From NCBI GenBank assembly GCA_903832775.1, contig CAILCX010000031.1, positions 1-45,512 of the forward strand: 45,512 nucleotides of DNA, written 5' to 3'. Source of the DNA: an uncultured Methylobacter sp. GTDB taxonomy: Bacteria > Pseudomonadota > Gammaproteobacteria > Methylococcales > Methylomonadaceae. Of this stretch, positions 13,829 to 24,169 are shown piece by piece (position 1 is the first letter of the stretch; every line of letters begins with the position of its first letter). The notes beneath the pieces are model-generated. The model saw only the letters and a list, made by a program, of their open reading frames with translations, did no database searches and was not told the origin of the DNA. The position numbers and the translations under genes were made by a program.

Positions 13829-16429
13829 ATGTTTGAACAAATCCTTGATATGTTAGCCGGACAGAACGGCTGGATGCCACATGGTTTCTGCATTCAATGG
13901 ACGCCGAGCATCCTCTGGACTTACGTTATTTCGGATGTATTGATTGCGTTAGCCTATTATTCAATCCCTTGCGCACTCGCTTACTTTGCTTATCATCGTA
14001 AAGATCTGCAATTTCGCCAGATTTTCTTGTTGTTCAGCACCTTTATTTTGGCTTGCGGCACGACTCATTTATTTTCAATCGTATTATTTTGGCAACCGCT
14101 TTACTGGATTGATGCAGCCCTGAAAGCCATCACAGCGGTGCTTTCAATTTTCACAGCTATTTGTCTGGCTCGTTTAATTCCCCTGGCCTTGCGCCTACCA
14201 TCACCCGCAGAATTGGAGCAGGAAATTGAACAGCGAAAGAACTCAGAACTGAACTTACAAAAGAGTGAAGGCAATCTCCATCTACTTACCGAACAACTCT
14301 ATACACTCATAGAAGCGATCCCCGACATCATCATTTTAAAAGATGGTGAAGGGCGTTTGCTGATCGCCAACAAAATCGCCAAACAACTTTTCAATCTCAA
14401 TGATATTGCCTGGCAAGGCAAAACCAATCTGGAATTGGTCGCCCTTTGTCCATCCATGCGAACCGCACACGAAAAATTTGTCGTTGACGATGAGTCAGCC
14501 TGGAATAAAAGCCGCTTGCATATTTCCGAACAAACTGTACTTGATAGAGCCGGAAATTATCGTGAATTTGAGATGCGTAAGACGCCGTTATTCAAGGATA
14601 ACGGTGGCCGTAATTGCCTGGTTGTAATTGGACGCGACATTACTGAACGCCGATTGTCCGAGCACGATCTACGTATTGCCGCAATAGCCATCGAAGCGCA
14701 AGAAGGCATTATGATTACCGATGCAAAGAACTGTATCTTGCGTATCAATCGCGCTTTTACTCGATTAACCGGTTACAGTCCCGTTGAGGTAATCGGTAAA
14801 ACGCCTGCCATACTGAAATCCGGTCGTCATGATGGTGCATTTTATAAAGCCATGTGGGAAAAATTGATACCTGAAAAGTACTGGCAGGGTGAAATCTGGG
14901 ATAAACGTAAAAATGGCGAAATCTATCCCAAGTGGCTAACCATTACCGCAGTAACCGACCCTGTTGGGCACATCACCAATTATGTCGGTGCTTTTACTGA
15001 CCTTAGCGAACATAAGGACGCAGAAGCTGCCATTCATCGCCTAGCTTTTTACGATCCGCTGACCGACCTGCCGAATCGTAGATTGTTTAACGATCGACTG
15101 AAAGTGGCCATCACCATGAGCGCCCGCAATCGTCTTTATGGCGCCATCCTAATGATTGATCTCGATAACTTCAAGGCCATTAATGACACCAAAGGTCATG
15201 GGATTGGCGACCAACTTCTCGGTGAAATCGCGAAAGGCTTAAAAGCCTGCATTCGTCAAAAGGATACACTGGCACGACTGGGTGGAGATGAGTTCGTTAT
15301 CTTATTGGAAGATCTGAACGAGAATGAAGGCAAAGCAGCCAAGCAAGTCCAAAGTATAGGCGAAAAAGCTCTTAAACTGATTAATCAGTCCTACCTGCTG
15401 GAAGGACATATACTTCATAGCTCAGCCAGTATCGGCATCAGCCTTTTTTCGGGTGCCCACTTATCCGGCGAAGAACTGCTTAAGTATGCCGACACCGCCA
15501 TGTATGAAGCCAAACATGCCGGGCGCAATACGCTATGTTTTTTCGATCCCGCTATGCAGACCTTACTTGAAAGCCGCGTAACGCTGGAATCAGCGTTACG
15601 CAACGCACTGAGTGACGGGCAACTGCATCTTTATTATCAGCTTCAGGTGGATAACAAACGGCGAGTACTTGGCGCTGAAGTGCTATTGCGCTGGAACCAC
15701 CCTCAACTGGGGTTTATTTCCCCCGCTGACTTCATTCCGATAGCAGAGGAATCCGGGCTGATATTACCCATTGGCGACTGGGTGTTGCGCACTGCCTGCT
15801 CGCAACTTAAAGCCTGGGAGAATTCACCTCTTACTCAAAATTTACAACTCGCGGTTAATGTAAGCGCACGTCAATTTAGCCAACCTAACTTCGTTAAACA
15901 GATTTGCAAGATATTAGTAGAAACCCGCGCCAATGCAAAATTGCTTAAGTTCGAACTGACCGAAAGCATGGTCATGCAAAATATCACTGAAACCATCGAA
16001 AAAATGGAGACCTTGAAATTACTGGGTATCCGGTTCTCTATGGATGATTTTGGTACCGGCTACTCTTCGCTAAGTTATCTAAAGAATCTACCCCTCTCCC
16101 AGCTTAAAATCGACCAATCCTTCGTACGCGACCTTATCTTCAACCAGAACGACGACGTGATCATCCAGACCATCATCGGCATGGCCCACAACCTCAAACT
16201 GAACGTGATCGCGGAGGGTGTAGAGACCGAAGAACAGCTCAATTGCCTGGAACGTTTGGGCTGCCTCAATTATCAAGGCTATTTGTTCAGCAAGCCATTG
16301 CCAGTGAAGGAGTTTGAGGCGCTACTACATGAACACTCTATACAGGGATATTCAATGCCATCTACGATCGAATGCGATCTGAAAATCAGAACAGCTTCCA
16401 ACTCATGTTTAAAAGGATTAGATATTTAA
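13829..16429 (+). CDS. Ethylene-receptor-like PAS-GGDEF-EAL c-di-GMP enzyme
   Basis: 866 residues. Three N-terminal membrane helices (about 28-120) match the copper-binding ethylene sensor of ETR1, with D36, Y43, I73, C76 and H80 (ISDVLIALAYYS and CGTTH) in the spacing of ETR1 D25, Y32, I62, C65 and H69. A coiled coil, PAS (about 155-280) and a second PAS/PAC (about 285-405) follow. The GGDEF motif is intact at 485-489 with inhibitory RQKD at 476-479. The EAL domain begins with EVL (617-619) and keeps ELTES, DDFGTGYSSL, KIDQSF and EGVET, so both cyclase and phosphodiesterase look active. It lies in the plus-strand signalling block. The ligand could be ethylene, copper or a redox cue. Confidence 0.9.
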   Translation: MFEQILDMLAGQNGWMPHGFCIQWTPSILWTYVISDVLIALAYYSIPCALAYFAYHRKDLQFRQIFLLFSTFILACGTTHLFSIVLFWQPLYWIDAALKAITAVLSIFTAICLARLIPLALRLPSPAELEQEIEQRKNSELNLQKSEGNLHLLTEQLYTLIEAIPDIIILKDGEGRLLIANKIAKQLFNLNDIAWQGKTNLELVALCPSMRTAHEKFVVDDESAWNKSRLHISEQTVLDRAGNYREFEMRKTPLFKDNGGRNCLVVIGRDITERRLSEHDLRIAAIAIEAQEGIMITDAKNCILRINRAFTRLTGYSPVEVIGKTPAILKSGRHDGAFYKAMWEKLIPEKYWQGEIWDKRKNGEIYPKWLTITAVTDPVGHITNYVGAFTDLSEHKDAEAAIHRLAFYDPLTDLPNRRLFNDRLKVAITMSARNRLYGAILMIDLDNFKAINDTKGHGIGDQLLGEIAKGLKACIRQKDTLARLGGDEFVILLEDLNENEGKAAKQVQSIGEKALKLINQSYLLEGHILHSSASIGISLFSGAHLSGEELLKYADTAMYEAKHAGRNTLCFFDPAMQTLLESRVTLESALRNALSDGQLHLYYQLQVDNKRRVLGAEVLLRWNHPQLGFISPADFIPIAEESGLILPIGDWVLRTACSQLKAWENSPLTQNLQLAVNVSARQFSQPNFVKQICKILVETRANAKLLKFELTESMVMQNITETIEKMETLKLLGIRFSMDDFGTGYSSLSYLKNLPLSQLKIDQSFVRDLIFNQNDDVIIQTIIGMAHNLKLNVIAEGVETEEQLNCLERLGCLNYQGYLFSKPLPVKEFEALLHEHSIQGYSMPSTIECDLKIRTASNSCLKGLDI

Positions 16430-16545
16430 AGTGTCCAATCATCTCCTGTGAAAATTAGCACCTAAATCCTAGTAATGCCACTGAGCATTGGGATTAGTTT
16501 ACCTGATCTGTTTATAAATTAAAGCTCACCAAAAAGGAATGCGTC

Positions 16546-19380
16546 ATGAAGATCAATTTACCAGTAACTGATAAGGAATATAGCCTTACTAAGCATGACT
16601 CTCTTGTTTCAAAAACCGACTTATCCGGAACAATTACCTATGCCAACGAAGACTTTATTCGGATTAGTGGCTTTAGCAAAGAAGAACTGGTCGGTGCATT
16701 CCACAATATAGTTCGCCATCCTGACATGCCGCTGGAAGTGTTCGAGGATATGTGGCGAGCGGTAAAATCAGGTCTGACATGGACAGGGGTGGTTAAAAAT
16801 CGATGTAAAAATGGCGATTATTATTGGGTATTAACGAATGTCACACCTATTTACGAAAAAGGTCAGTTAGCTGGCTATTTGTCAGTACGTAATAAAGCTA
16901 GCTCTCAGCAAATTGAGGATGCATCGGCGGCTTATCGGTTATTTATTGCAGGCAAGGCGGGGAATTTAAAGATTAAAGATGGCAAGGTCATAAAATCGAC
17001 ACTTTTTGAAAAATTAAATATATTCACCCATCTCAGCATTAAAACTCGCCTGACCTTCATTATCGGTTTTTTATCCCTTATGATGCTAATCTTAGGCGGA
17101 CTCGGTTTACTGGGTATAAGTAAGTCCAATGACGGCCTTCGAACAGTCTATGAAGATCGCACGATCCCAATGAACCAGCTAGCAATTATCCAAAAACTGC
17201 TATTGACCAACCGACTACGCATTACCGGGAGCCTTAACGATTTAACAACTGAAGTGATTCAAAAAAACATAGACGAGGTCAACCAAAACACTGCAGAAAT
17301 CAACAAGACGTGGGCTCTCTACATTGCAACTTATCTTACCCCCGAGGAAGCGAAACTGGCTGAAAAGTTCGCCGAAAATAAAAAACGTTTCGTCGCAGAA
17401 GGATTGGAACCCGCCATCGCTGCATTACGCGACAATAATATGACTCTGACTAACGATGTCATAGTTAACAAGATTCGACCTCTCTATGAACCCGTTGGCG
17501 TTGGTATTCAGAACCTTTTACAATTACAGATAGACGTTGCCAAACAGGAATTTGATGCTGCGCAATCACGCTATATGAGTATGCTGAAAATCAGTGCAGC
17601 CCTAATTACAACAGGCATTATTTTAGCACTGTGGTTAGGGACAACCCTGATACGTGCCATTGTACATCCGCTTAATGCCAGTATTAATCACCTTTATCAT
17701 ATAGCTTACGGCAACTATAAGAATGCAATTGTCATTGACCGCCAGGACGAAATTGGCAAGTTAATGGAAACAATCAAGTTAATGCAGCTTAAAATTGGGT
17801 TCGATACGGCGGAAGCTAAACGTATTGCCAATGAAAACTTGCGTATCAAAATTGGCCTGGATAACGTCAACACCGGAGTGATGATTGCAGATAACGCCCG
17901 CAATATTATTTACGCCAACAAATCGGTGATTGGACTGCTTAGTAAGGCAGAAAGTAACATCAGAAAAAACACGCCGACTTTCTCTGCTGACTCATTGGTT
18001 GGCAGCAATATGGACAGTTTTCACATCAATCCTCAGCACCAAGAACAATTATTAGCAAACTTAAGCGACGTTTATTCAGCCAGTTTGAATATTGGCGGTC
18101 AATCCATTGTAGTAACAGCAAGTCCGGTTATCAATGAACAGGGGCATCGACTGGGTGTTGTGGCAGAATGGCTGGATCGCACAACTGAAGCCGCCGTGGA
18201 GAAAGAGGTGGAAGTTCTTGTAGTTGCAGCCAGCAAAGGTGACTTTACCCAACGCTTCGATTTAACCGGAAAACAAGGATTTTTTCGCGAACTGGGCGAA
18301 GGTCTAAACCAATTATTACACACCAGTGAAACAGGTCTTAATGAAGTCGTTCGGGTACTCGACGCCTTATCTCGTGGAGATTTAACAGAAAAAATCACCA
18401 ACGACTATGCAGGAACTTTTGGTCAACTCAAAGATGACGCCAATGCTACCGTGGATAAACTTCAAGAAATCGTCAACAACATCAAAGACGCCACTAACAC
18501 TATTAACACCGGCGCAAAAGAAATTGCAGCTGGCAATAATGATTTATCACATCGCACCGAAGAACAGGCTGCCAGTCTGGAACAAACCGCTGCGAGCATG
18601 GAAGAGCTGACCTCTACTGTGCAAGCCAATACTGCGCATGCCAAACAGGCTAATGAACTGGCTGTCGGCGCCTCAGACATCGCGGGCAAAGGCGTTAAAG
18701 TGGTTAGCGAAGTCGTAACGACAATGGAAGACATCAACACCGCTTCCCGTAAGATTGTCGATATTATCTCGGTGATTGATGACATCGCTTTTCAGACCAA
18801 CATACTAGCGCTAAACGCCGCTGTAGAAGCAGCTAGAGCCGGCGACCAAGGCCGAGGTTTTGCGGTAGTCGCAGTTGAAGTGCGTAATCTTGCCCAGCGT
18901 GCAACTATAGCAGCGGCAGAAATTAAGGGTTTGATTGGAGACTCGGTTATTAAAGTTGCTGATGGCACCAATCTGGTGGCGCAAGCAGGAAAAACCATGG
19001 AAGAAATCGTTAATGCCATCCAGGGTGTTACCTCGATGATGTCAGAAATCAGTGCCGCCTCAATTGAGCAAACCTCTGGTATCGAACAAGTCAATCAAGC
19101 TATTGCCCAAATGGACGATGTTACCCAGCAAAATGCAGCATTGGTCGAACAGGCCGCAGCGGCAGCGGAATCTCTGGAAGAACAGGCACAAAATTTAGCG
19201 ACTACTGTTAGCTGTTTTAAAGTAAACGATTATTCAACTAATCCCATTTTCCAGCCGCAAGTAATTAAAGAAACCCGGCAAGAAACAACCCTTGCGAGGG
19301 CAACTACACTCAAAACTACAGCAGCTACCCAACCGAAACTACTACAACCAGTTGATAGTAATGACTGGGAAGAGTTTTGA
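16546..19380 (+). CDS. Aer-like PAS methyl-accepting chemotaxis protein
   Basis: 944 residues. The N-terminal cytoplasmic PAS (about 15-120; [21 protein letters not shown]) is of the Aer type. A transmembrane helix (about 167-190), a four-helix periplasmic domain (about 190-345) and a second helix (about 347-370) follow. After HAMP there is a second PAS-like unit (about 428-545), then tandem HAMP-like segments ([18 protein letters not shown]). The signalling domain has the tip [22 protein letters not shown]. The last residues NDWEEF fit the xWxxF pentapeptide that tethers CheR/CheB in high-abundance receptors. It probably senses energy or redox state via the PAS domains. No che genes are nearby. 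Confidence 0.94.
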   Translation: MKINLPVTDKEYSLTKHDSLVSKTDLSGTITYANEDFIRISGFSKEELVGAFHNIVRHPDMPLEVFEDMWRAVKSGLTWTGVVKNRCKNGDYYWVLTNVTPIYEKGQLAGYLSVRNKASSQQIEDASAAYRLFIAGKAGNLKIKDGKVIKSTLFEKLNIFTHLSIKTRLTFIIGFLSLMMLILGGLGLLGISKSNDGLRTVYEDRTIPMNQLAIIQKLLLTNRLRITGSLNDLTTEVIQKNIDEVNQNTAEINKTWALYIATYLTPEEAKLAEKFAENKKRFVAEGLEPAIAALRDNNMTLTNDVIVNKIRPLYEPVGVGIQNLLQLQIDVAKQEFDAAQSRYMSMLKISAALITTGIILALWLGTTLIRAIVHPLNASINHLYHIAYGNYKNAIVIDRQDEIGKLMETIKLMQLKIGFDTAEAKRIANENLRIKIGLDNVNTGVMIADNARNIIYANKSVIGLLSKAESNIRKNTPTFSADSLVGSNMDSFHINPQHQEQLLANLSDVYSASLNIGGQSIVVTASPVINEQGHRLGVVAEWLDRTTEAAVEKEVEVLVVAASKGDFTQRFDLTGKQGFFRELGEGLNQLLHTSETGLNEVVRVLDALSRGDLTEKITNDYAGTFGQLKDDANATVDKLQEIVNNIKDATNTINTGAKEIAAGNNDLSHRTEEQAASLEQTAASMEELTSTVQANTAHAKQANELAVGASDIAGKGVKVVSEVVTTMEDINTASRKIVDIISVIDDIAFQTNILALNAAVEAARAGDQGRGFAVVAVEVRNLAQRATIAAAEIKGLIGDSVIKVADGTNLVAQAGKTMEEIVNAIQGVTSMMSEISAASIEQTSGIEQVNQAIAQMDDVTQQNAALVEQAAAAAESLEEQAQNLATTVSCFKVNDYSTNPIFQPQVIKETRQETTLARATTLKTTAATQPKLLQPVDSNDWEEF

Positions 19381-19662
19381 AATATTCTGAGGGAGTGAAT
19401 AATTTCATGGCTATCAGAATCCTTCCTGTTTACCCATAAACCTCAATCAATTTCAGTAACCGCCTAGTCATGAGAAGGGGGGCTAGCCGAAACGTAACAG
19501 AGTCAGGGGTAACATATCTTACAGAACAAATCGTCGTAACCATTATCGGAATGGCCGAAACAAATATAACCAAGGGGCAATAGAAATATAGCATGACCCA
19601 AAATGTGTTGGTCACCAGAATTAATTGGCCAAGATGTATCTAACGATAAAGGAGATTTTAAT

Positions 19663-19851
19663 ATGCAAAAAAGTAGCTCAAAAATCAAAAAAATTAATCT
19701 AAGTGTACTGACTAATATTTTAAAAGAATCAGAAATAGTACGCGCATCGAATTACGGAGAAATACTAGCCCAAACTCTAATTCACCCAATTTTTGGGGAA
19801 ATAACAGTGATTAAAACATCTGGTGATAATGGATATTTATTTCATAATTGA
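19663..19851 (+). CDS. Small hypothetical protein
   Basis: 62 residues from the ATG at 19663, which has AAAGGAG about nine bases upstream; the frame opens earlier but that part lacks a ribosome site. The protein is basic at the N-terminus (QKSSSKIKKINL), with an amphipathic helix (LTNILKESEIVRASNYGEILA) and a beta-rich tail (GEITVIKTSG, GYLFHN). I recognise no family. It stands alone in a gap between two signalling groups. The good ribosome site argues it is real. Confidence 0.4.
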   Translation: MQKSSSKIKKINLSVLTNILKESEIVRASNYGEILAQTLIHPIFGEITVIKTSGDNGYLFHN

Positions 19852-20607
19852 CGAATAAGGAGAGATTATCTGTTGCTCTGAAATCGTATGTTATATCGGC
19901 AACCAGGACTGCACCTTTGTTTATTGACAAAACCAAGACATGAAGCAAAGAAGGATATAAAAAAATATTGGCATCCCAAAAAATTAAATAAGCTGATATT
20001 GTTATTGAAGTTTAAATATTAAGAAAGTGCCATTCAAGGCCAATCCCTTTCGGCTGAAGACAAAGCCCATAATAACGCACTATCAAAACAGCTTCTTTTC
20101 ATTGAGCACATCAAACGCCGAAGCAAAATTTTCAGAATTGTTAAGGATGTTTATCGGGGTAAACACAAGAATTACTCACTGACATGGAATTTAGTAACTG
20201 TTGTTTTTATCTTGCGCTATCGCTGTATTTAGGAAAGATATCTATTATTTATAACTATTGATGTATATTTAATGAGTTGAGTCGTAAATATCAATCTATC
20301 TGCAGAAATCGACCAATATCATCAAGTCTAAAGTAAGCACTGGTTTTTACAGCAACGCTTCAGCAGTAGTTCGTGATCCAATCAAGTGGATGTGGGCAAA
20401 AGTAGGCAAACAATTGAATTGAAACAGACTCTGGATTTTGTCTCACAAGACCTTGAAAAAGAATTTTTGCCAGCCCATAGAAAACAAAAAACTGCCATTG
20501 AGACTTTATAAAGTGACATAATCAAATGAACAAATCTTTTAATTGGCTTTGTAATGAAGCAAAACCAAGTCAAACTAAAAATACGATATCCAACTTAATC
20601 AATTAAA
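19852..20607. other. Degraded region between signalling groups
   Basis: About 755 AT-rich bases without an intact gene. It holds a decayed IS5-type transposase end at 20023-20232. A second short open stretch at 20386-20511 (GTG start, no ribosome site; VDVGKSRQTIELKQ and LEKEFLPAHRKQK) may be another relic. The 100 bases before 20608 must hold the promoter of the next operon, but I cannot single it out. Confidence 0.5.
20023..20232 (+). pseudogene. IS5-type transposase, C-terminal remnant
   Basis: An open stretch ending in TAG at 20230-20232 reads SAEDKAHNNALSKQ, FIEHIKRRSKIFRIVKD, then VYRGKHKNYSLTWNLV. This matches the last part of IS5-superfamily DDE transposases, where the catalytic Glu lies in (I/V)EHxIxRxKxFR and is followed by a RNRRKRF-like basic segment and xxNLI. 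Upstream, the frame stops at 20020-20022 and no DDE N-terminal part or terminal inverted repeats are visible. It is therefore a relic of an old insertion. Confidence 0.6.
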
Positions 20608-21462
20608 ATGCCAGCTATGACAGGATTACCAACAATTCCCCGCATATTGTTACTGGTTGATGATGAAATCAATATCATAAATGCTCTCAAACGAACACTT
20701 CGACGCGATAACTATACCATTCTGACCGCCAATAGCGGCGAAGAAGGTCTTGCCTTACTTGCTAGCCACAAAGTAGGAGTCATTATTTCTGATCAACGTA
20801 TGCCGCAAATGACGGGGGTAGAGTTTCTACGTAAAGTTAAAGCACTCTATCCTATGACATTTCGTATCGTTTTATCGGGTTACACGGAACTTGAATCGGT
20901 TACCAGTGCCATTAATGAGGGAGCCATCTATAAATTCTTAACGAAACCTTGGGACGACGATTTGTTGTGCGACAATATTCGCGAAGCCTTTCATTACTAT
21001 GAAATAAATGAAGAGAATTTGCGCTTAACGCGTGAACTTCAGACGGCTAATGAAAAACTTTCCATACAAAATCTAAATCTTGAAAAAAAAGTAGTCGATA
21101 AAAACCGTGAGTTTAGACATAGCATCAATTTATTGGACATTTCACGAGAAATTCTTGAACACTTACCCCTGGGAATTATTGGGATTGATGAACAGAATAT
21201 GATCGTGGTGTCCAATCGCCTTGCTGAAACGCTATTTTGCCAAGCTCAAGGTTGTTTACTCGGACTTATGACGAAAGATGTTCTAACCCAGCCGCTTTTA
21301 AAATTATTAGAAGATGCACATTCCGGCCAATACACACAACTTGATATGGGTTGCATTCCTCTCGATGAAACTATTTCATTGCAGGTTTTAATCAGTAAAA
21401 TGGGAGACAATAGCCCATCAAAAGGTATCGTTATGATCTTGTCGCCCTTAAATAAAAATTAA
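20608..21462 (+). CDS. Response regulator with REC, coiled coil and PAS
   Basis: 284 residues. The receiver domain (about 11-130) has VDDE, phospho-acceptor D62 (IISDQRMPQMTG) and KPWDDD, like the receivers of RpfG-type regulators. A long coiled coil (about 140-175) leads to a PAS-like domain (about 180-280, LEHLPLGIIGIDEQNMIVVSN). It has no DNA-binding or enzymatic output, so it probably works by protein contact. Its TAA is followed immediately by the ATG of the HDOD gene, so they are translationally coupled and head a five-gene group. Confidence 0.88.
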   Translation: MPAMTGLPTIPRILLLVDDEINIINALKRTLRRDNYTILTANSGEEGLALLASHKVGVIISDQRMPQMTGVEFLRKVKALYPMTFRIVLSGYTELESVTSAINEGAIYKFLTKPWDDDLLCDNIREAFHYYEINEENLRLTRELQTANEKLSIQNLNLEKKVVDKNREFRHSINLLDISREILEHLPLGIIGIDEQNMIVVSNRLAETLFCQAQGCLLGLMTKDVLTQPLLKLLEDAHSGQYTQLDMGCIPLDETISLQVLISKMGDNSPSKGIVMILSPLNKN

Positions 21463-22272
21463 ATGTCCACCTTAGAAAATAAATTTGCCTGTTTAGGTAA
21501 TTTACCCACCTTACCTTTGTTGTTGATGGATGCTTTAGATCAACTTAACGGTAAACAGGATCTGAATATACTGGTCGAAAAGATCAGTCAGGATCCGTCG
21601 ATGGTGGTAAGACTGTTACGCATCGCAAATTCACCTTTTTATGGTATGCCCAGAGAAATAGGCTCTCTACGCGAAGCTGTTGTATTACTGGGTTTCAAAC
21701 GAATAAGAGATATTTTTGTCAGCATCTGCTTTTCGACAATACTGGTTGTACCTGATAATGGCTTCAATTTTCGTCAGCTTTGGCATCATTGCCTGGCCGT
21801 TGCAGAATGCACAGGCCAACTAGCCAACTTATCCGGCCAGGACCCTGATTTTGCCTTTACGGCTGGTTTGTTACATGACATCGGAATACTAGTGATTGCA
21901 GTACTTTTCCCTGAAGAATTCAGCCTTATTGTCAGCAACTCAACGACTCCCCTTATAGAAACTGAACGACGCTTCTTAGGCTTTGATCATTTGGAGATTG
22001 GAAGTAAAGCCGCACAACATTGGAATCTTCCAGTCGCTATCCAGGACGCCATCGCACAACACTTGACACCACCCCAAACAGGCGACTGCATATCACTAGG
22101 CACACTCGTCTATAGCGCTAATTTATTGATTGTTAAGGCAGATGATTCCGAAAAACTCGCAGATGACTTAGCCATTTATACAGCGCTTCGCCTGCTCGAT
22201 ATTTCTATTAAAGATGCCCAATACTGCTGTCAGCGTGGATTACAATTTGCCAGCCAGATAATTACTTTGTAA
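21463..22272 (+). CDS. HDOD domain signalling protein
   Basis: 269 residues covering one HDOD domain. Typical elements are LPTLPLLLMDALDQL, SQDPSMVVRLLRIANSPFYG, SLREAVVLLGFKRIRDIFVS, the conserved GLLHDIGILV, and the following HHEIG-like HLEIGSKAAQHWNLP. HDOD proteins are non-enzymatic relatives of HD phosphohydrolases that act in signalling assemblies with two-component and c-di-GMP proteins. It starts directly at the stop of the REC-PAS gene and lies 67 bases before the hemerythrin kinase. Its targets are unknown. Confidence 0.93.
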   Translation: MSTLENKFACLGNLPTLPLLLMDALDQLNGKQDLNILVEKISQDPSMVVRLLRIANSPFYGMPREIGSLREAVVLLGFKRIRDIFVSICFSTILVVPDNGFNFRQLWHHCLAVAECTGQLANLSGQDPDFAFTAGLLHDIGILVIAVLFPEEFSLIVSNSTTPLIETERRFLGFDHLEIGSKAAQHWNLPVAIQDAIAQHLTPPQTGDCISLGTLVYSANLLIVKADDSEKLADDLAIYTALRLLDISIKDAQYCCQRGLQFASQIITL

Positions 22273-22339
22273 TAAAAAAATAGCTCTTCTTGACCTAAGC
22301 TTCTCACCCTACCCTCAACTTTTATTTCTTGTTAACGTC

Positions 22340-24130
22340 ATGACAATTTTAAATTGGAGCAAACAGTTAGAGTTAGGAATCGAATCGATCGACAATCAAC
22401 ATCAGCACCTTATCAATTTGACCAATCAAATGGATGAGGCTATTGCCGTAGGCACTGACCATGACTCTATCATAAAAATTATCAATGACCTGGTTAGCTA
22501 TACTGTGCATCATTTTCAGCACGAAGAAGGCCTTATGTTGGCCGCACACTACAATCCTAAACTGTATGAAATACACGTTACTGAACATCAGGAATTCGTA
22601 AAAAAAATGCTTGAAGTCCAGCAACAGGCCAATCTCAATGTGGAGACTATTACTGACGGTTTAATGGATTATCTGATCAACTGGCTTAACCATCATATCC
22701 TTAGCACCGATAAACAAATGGCACTCAGCCTTATCAATAATATTGATGCCTCACAAATTCGCATTGATCAACAAGAACACAATAAAATAATGCAAAGTAA
22801 CCTTTACTCTGCATTGCGTGAAAGCGAAAGCCGTTTTAAGGAATTAGCCGAGAACATATCGGCATTAATATGGATAACCAACGCCAATCATAAACCGATT
22901 TTTTGTAATCAATTCTGGTTTTCCACGTTTAATTTAAGCACCGATATACCTAGTCGCGAGCAATGGCTAAACGTCATTCATCCAGAGGACAGAGACAATG
23001 TAACCCAAACTTATAGTCGGGCAGTTAAAGAACGCACTAAATTTAAAATTCAGTATCGTTTGCTATTTAAAGACGGCAAAATCACTTGGATCTATGAAAC
23101 AGCGGCTCCCAGAGTACTAAAAAACGGAAGTTTTGCCGGTTTAATGGGATGTGGCATGGATATTACCTCGCAAAAACAAGCAGAAATAGTGCTTGCCAGC
23201 AGTAATGTACAATTGGAAGAAGAAGTTAAAAAACGCACGCAAGAGCTAATTAACATCAATCAAACCCTGGAATTTGAAAAGAACCAGCAATTACTCCTAA
23301 TCAGTCAATTAAAAGAAGCGCAGGCACATCTGCTGCAATCGGAAAAATTGGCGTCAATCGGTCAACTGGCTGCAGGTGTGGCGCATGAGATTAACAATCC
23401 CATCGGTTATATCAATTCCAACTTGAACTCTTTAAAAAATTATATTAACAATCTGCTGGAACTGGTAACAATTTACGAAGCTATCGAAGCTAACAATACA
23501 AATGCAGATCAAACGCTGCAAATTAAAGCCTTTAAACAAAAAATTGATCTTGAATATCTAAAAACAGACGTTATTGATTTATTGGATGAGTCTCATGAAG
23601 GCGCCATTCGAGTAAAAAAAATAGTCCAGGATCTTAAAGATTTCTCCCACATTGATAGCAATGAGGCTTGGGAGTGGTCTGATTTACATTCAGGACTTGA
23701 AAGCACACTTAACATTATCAATAGTGAAATCAAGTACAAGGCTAAAATAGTTAAACAATTTGGTAACCTACCTCAAGTAAATTGCCTTCCTCACCAGCTT
23801 AATCAAGTCTTTATGAATTTGCTTGTCAACGCCGCACACGCGATTGAACAAGAAGGTACAATCACCTTACGCACTGAAACACAAAATGATAATGTCTTGA
23901 TTGAAATTAGTGATACCGGAAAGGGTATAGCCGCCGAGCACCAAGATAAAATTTTTGATCCTTTTTTTACTACCAAACCGGTAGGTATTGGAACAGGTCT
24001 GGGGCTTTCAGTTTCGTATACCATTATCAAAAAACATCATGGACAAATCCAAATGACCAGCAAGCCAGACCAGGGAACAATCTTTAAAATTATTTTACCT
24101 ATTAATGGCCCGGTTACAAAAAATGTGTAA
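22340..24130 (+). CDS. Bacteriohemerythrin-PAS sensor histidine kinase
   Basis: 596 residues, soluble. Residues 1-130 form a bacteriohemerythrin with the full diiron ligand set: H21 (IDNQHQHL), H58 and E62 (HFQHEE), H79 and H83 (IHVTEH), and H119 and D124 (HILSTD). A PAS/PAC domain (about 155-285) and a coiled coil follow. The kinase core has the phospho-His H349 (GVAHEINNPIGY), N-box MNLLVNAAHA, G1 DTGKGI and G2 GTGLGLSV. The diiron site binds O2 or reacts with NO, so this is probably an oxygen, NO or redox sensor. It lacks its own receiver and probably signals to the receivers encoded on either side. Confidence 0.94.
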   Translation: MTILNWSKQLELGIESIDNQHQHLINLTNQMDEAIAVGTDHDSIIKIINDLVSYTVHHFQHEEGLMLAAHYNPKLYEIHVTEHQEFVKKMLEVQQQANLNVETITDGLMDYLINWLNHHILSTDKQMALSLINNIDASQIRIDQQEHNKIMQSNLYSALRESESRFKELAENISALIWITNANHKPIFCNQFWFSTFNLSTDIPSREQWLNVIHPEDRDNVTQTYSRAVKERTKFKIQYRLLFKDGKITWIYETAAPRVLKNGSFAGLMGCGMDITSQKQAEIVLASSNVQLEEEVKKRTQELININQTLEFEKNQQLLLISQLKEAQAHLLQSEKLASIGQLAAGVAHEINNPIGYINSNLNSLKNYINNLLELVTIYEAIEANNTNADQTLQIKAFKQKIDLEYLKTDVIDLLDESHEGAIRVKKIVQDLKDFSHIDSNEAWEWSDLHSGLESTLNIINSEIKYKAKIVKQFGNLPQVNCLPHQLNQVFMNLLVNAAHAIEQEGTITLRTETQNDNVLIEISDTGKGIAAEHQDKIFDPFFTTKPVGIGTGLGLSVSYTIIKKHHGQIQMTSKPDQGTIFKIILPINGPVTKNV

Positions 24131-24169
24131 GCCAATAGTTATGCCGAATAAAATAAAATTAAGGCTCTT

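Noticed and set aside
13624-13836. 70-codon plus-strand frame before the GGDEF-EAL gene
   Set aside because: No ribosome site, composition not protein-like, and it ends inside the next gene.
19430-19688. Two overlapping minus-strand frames of about 61 codons each
   Set aside because: No ribosome site or recognisable domain; likely chance frames, though an old insertion fragment cannot be excluded.
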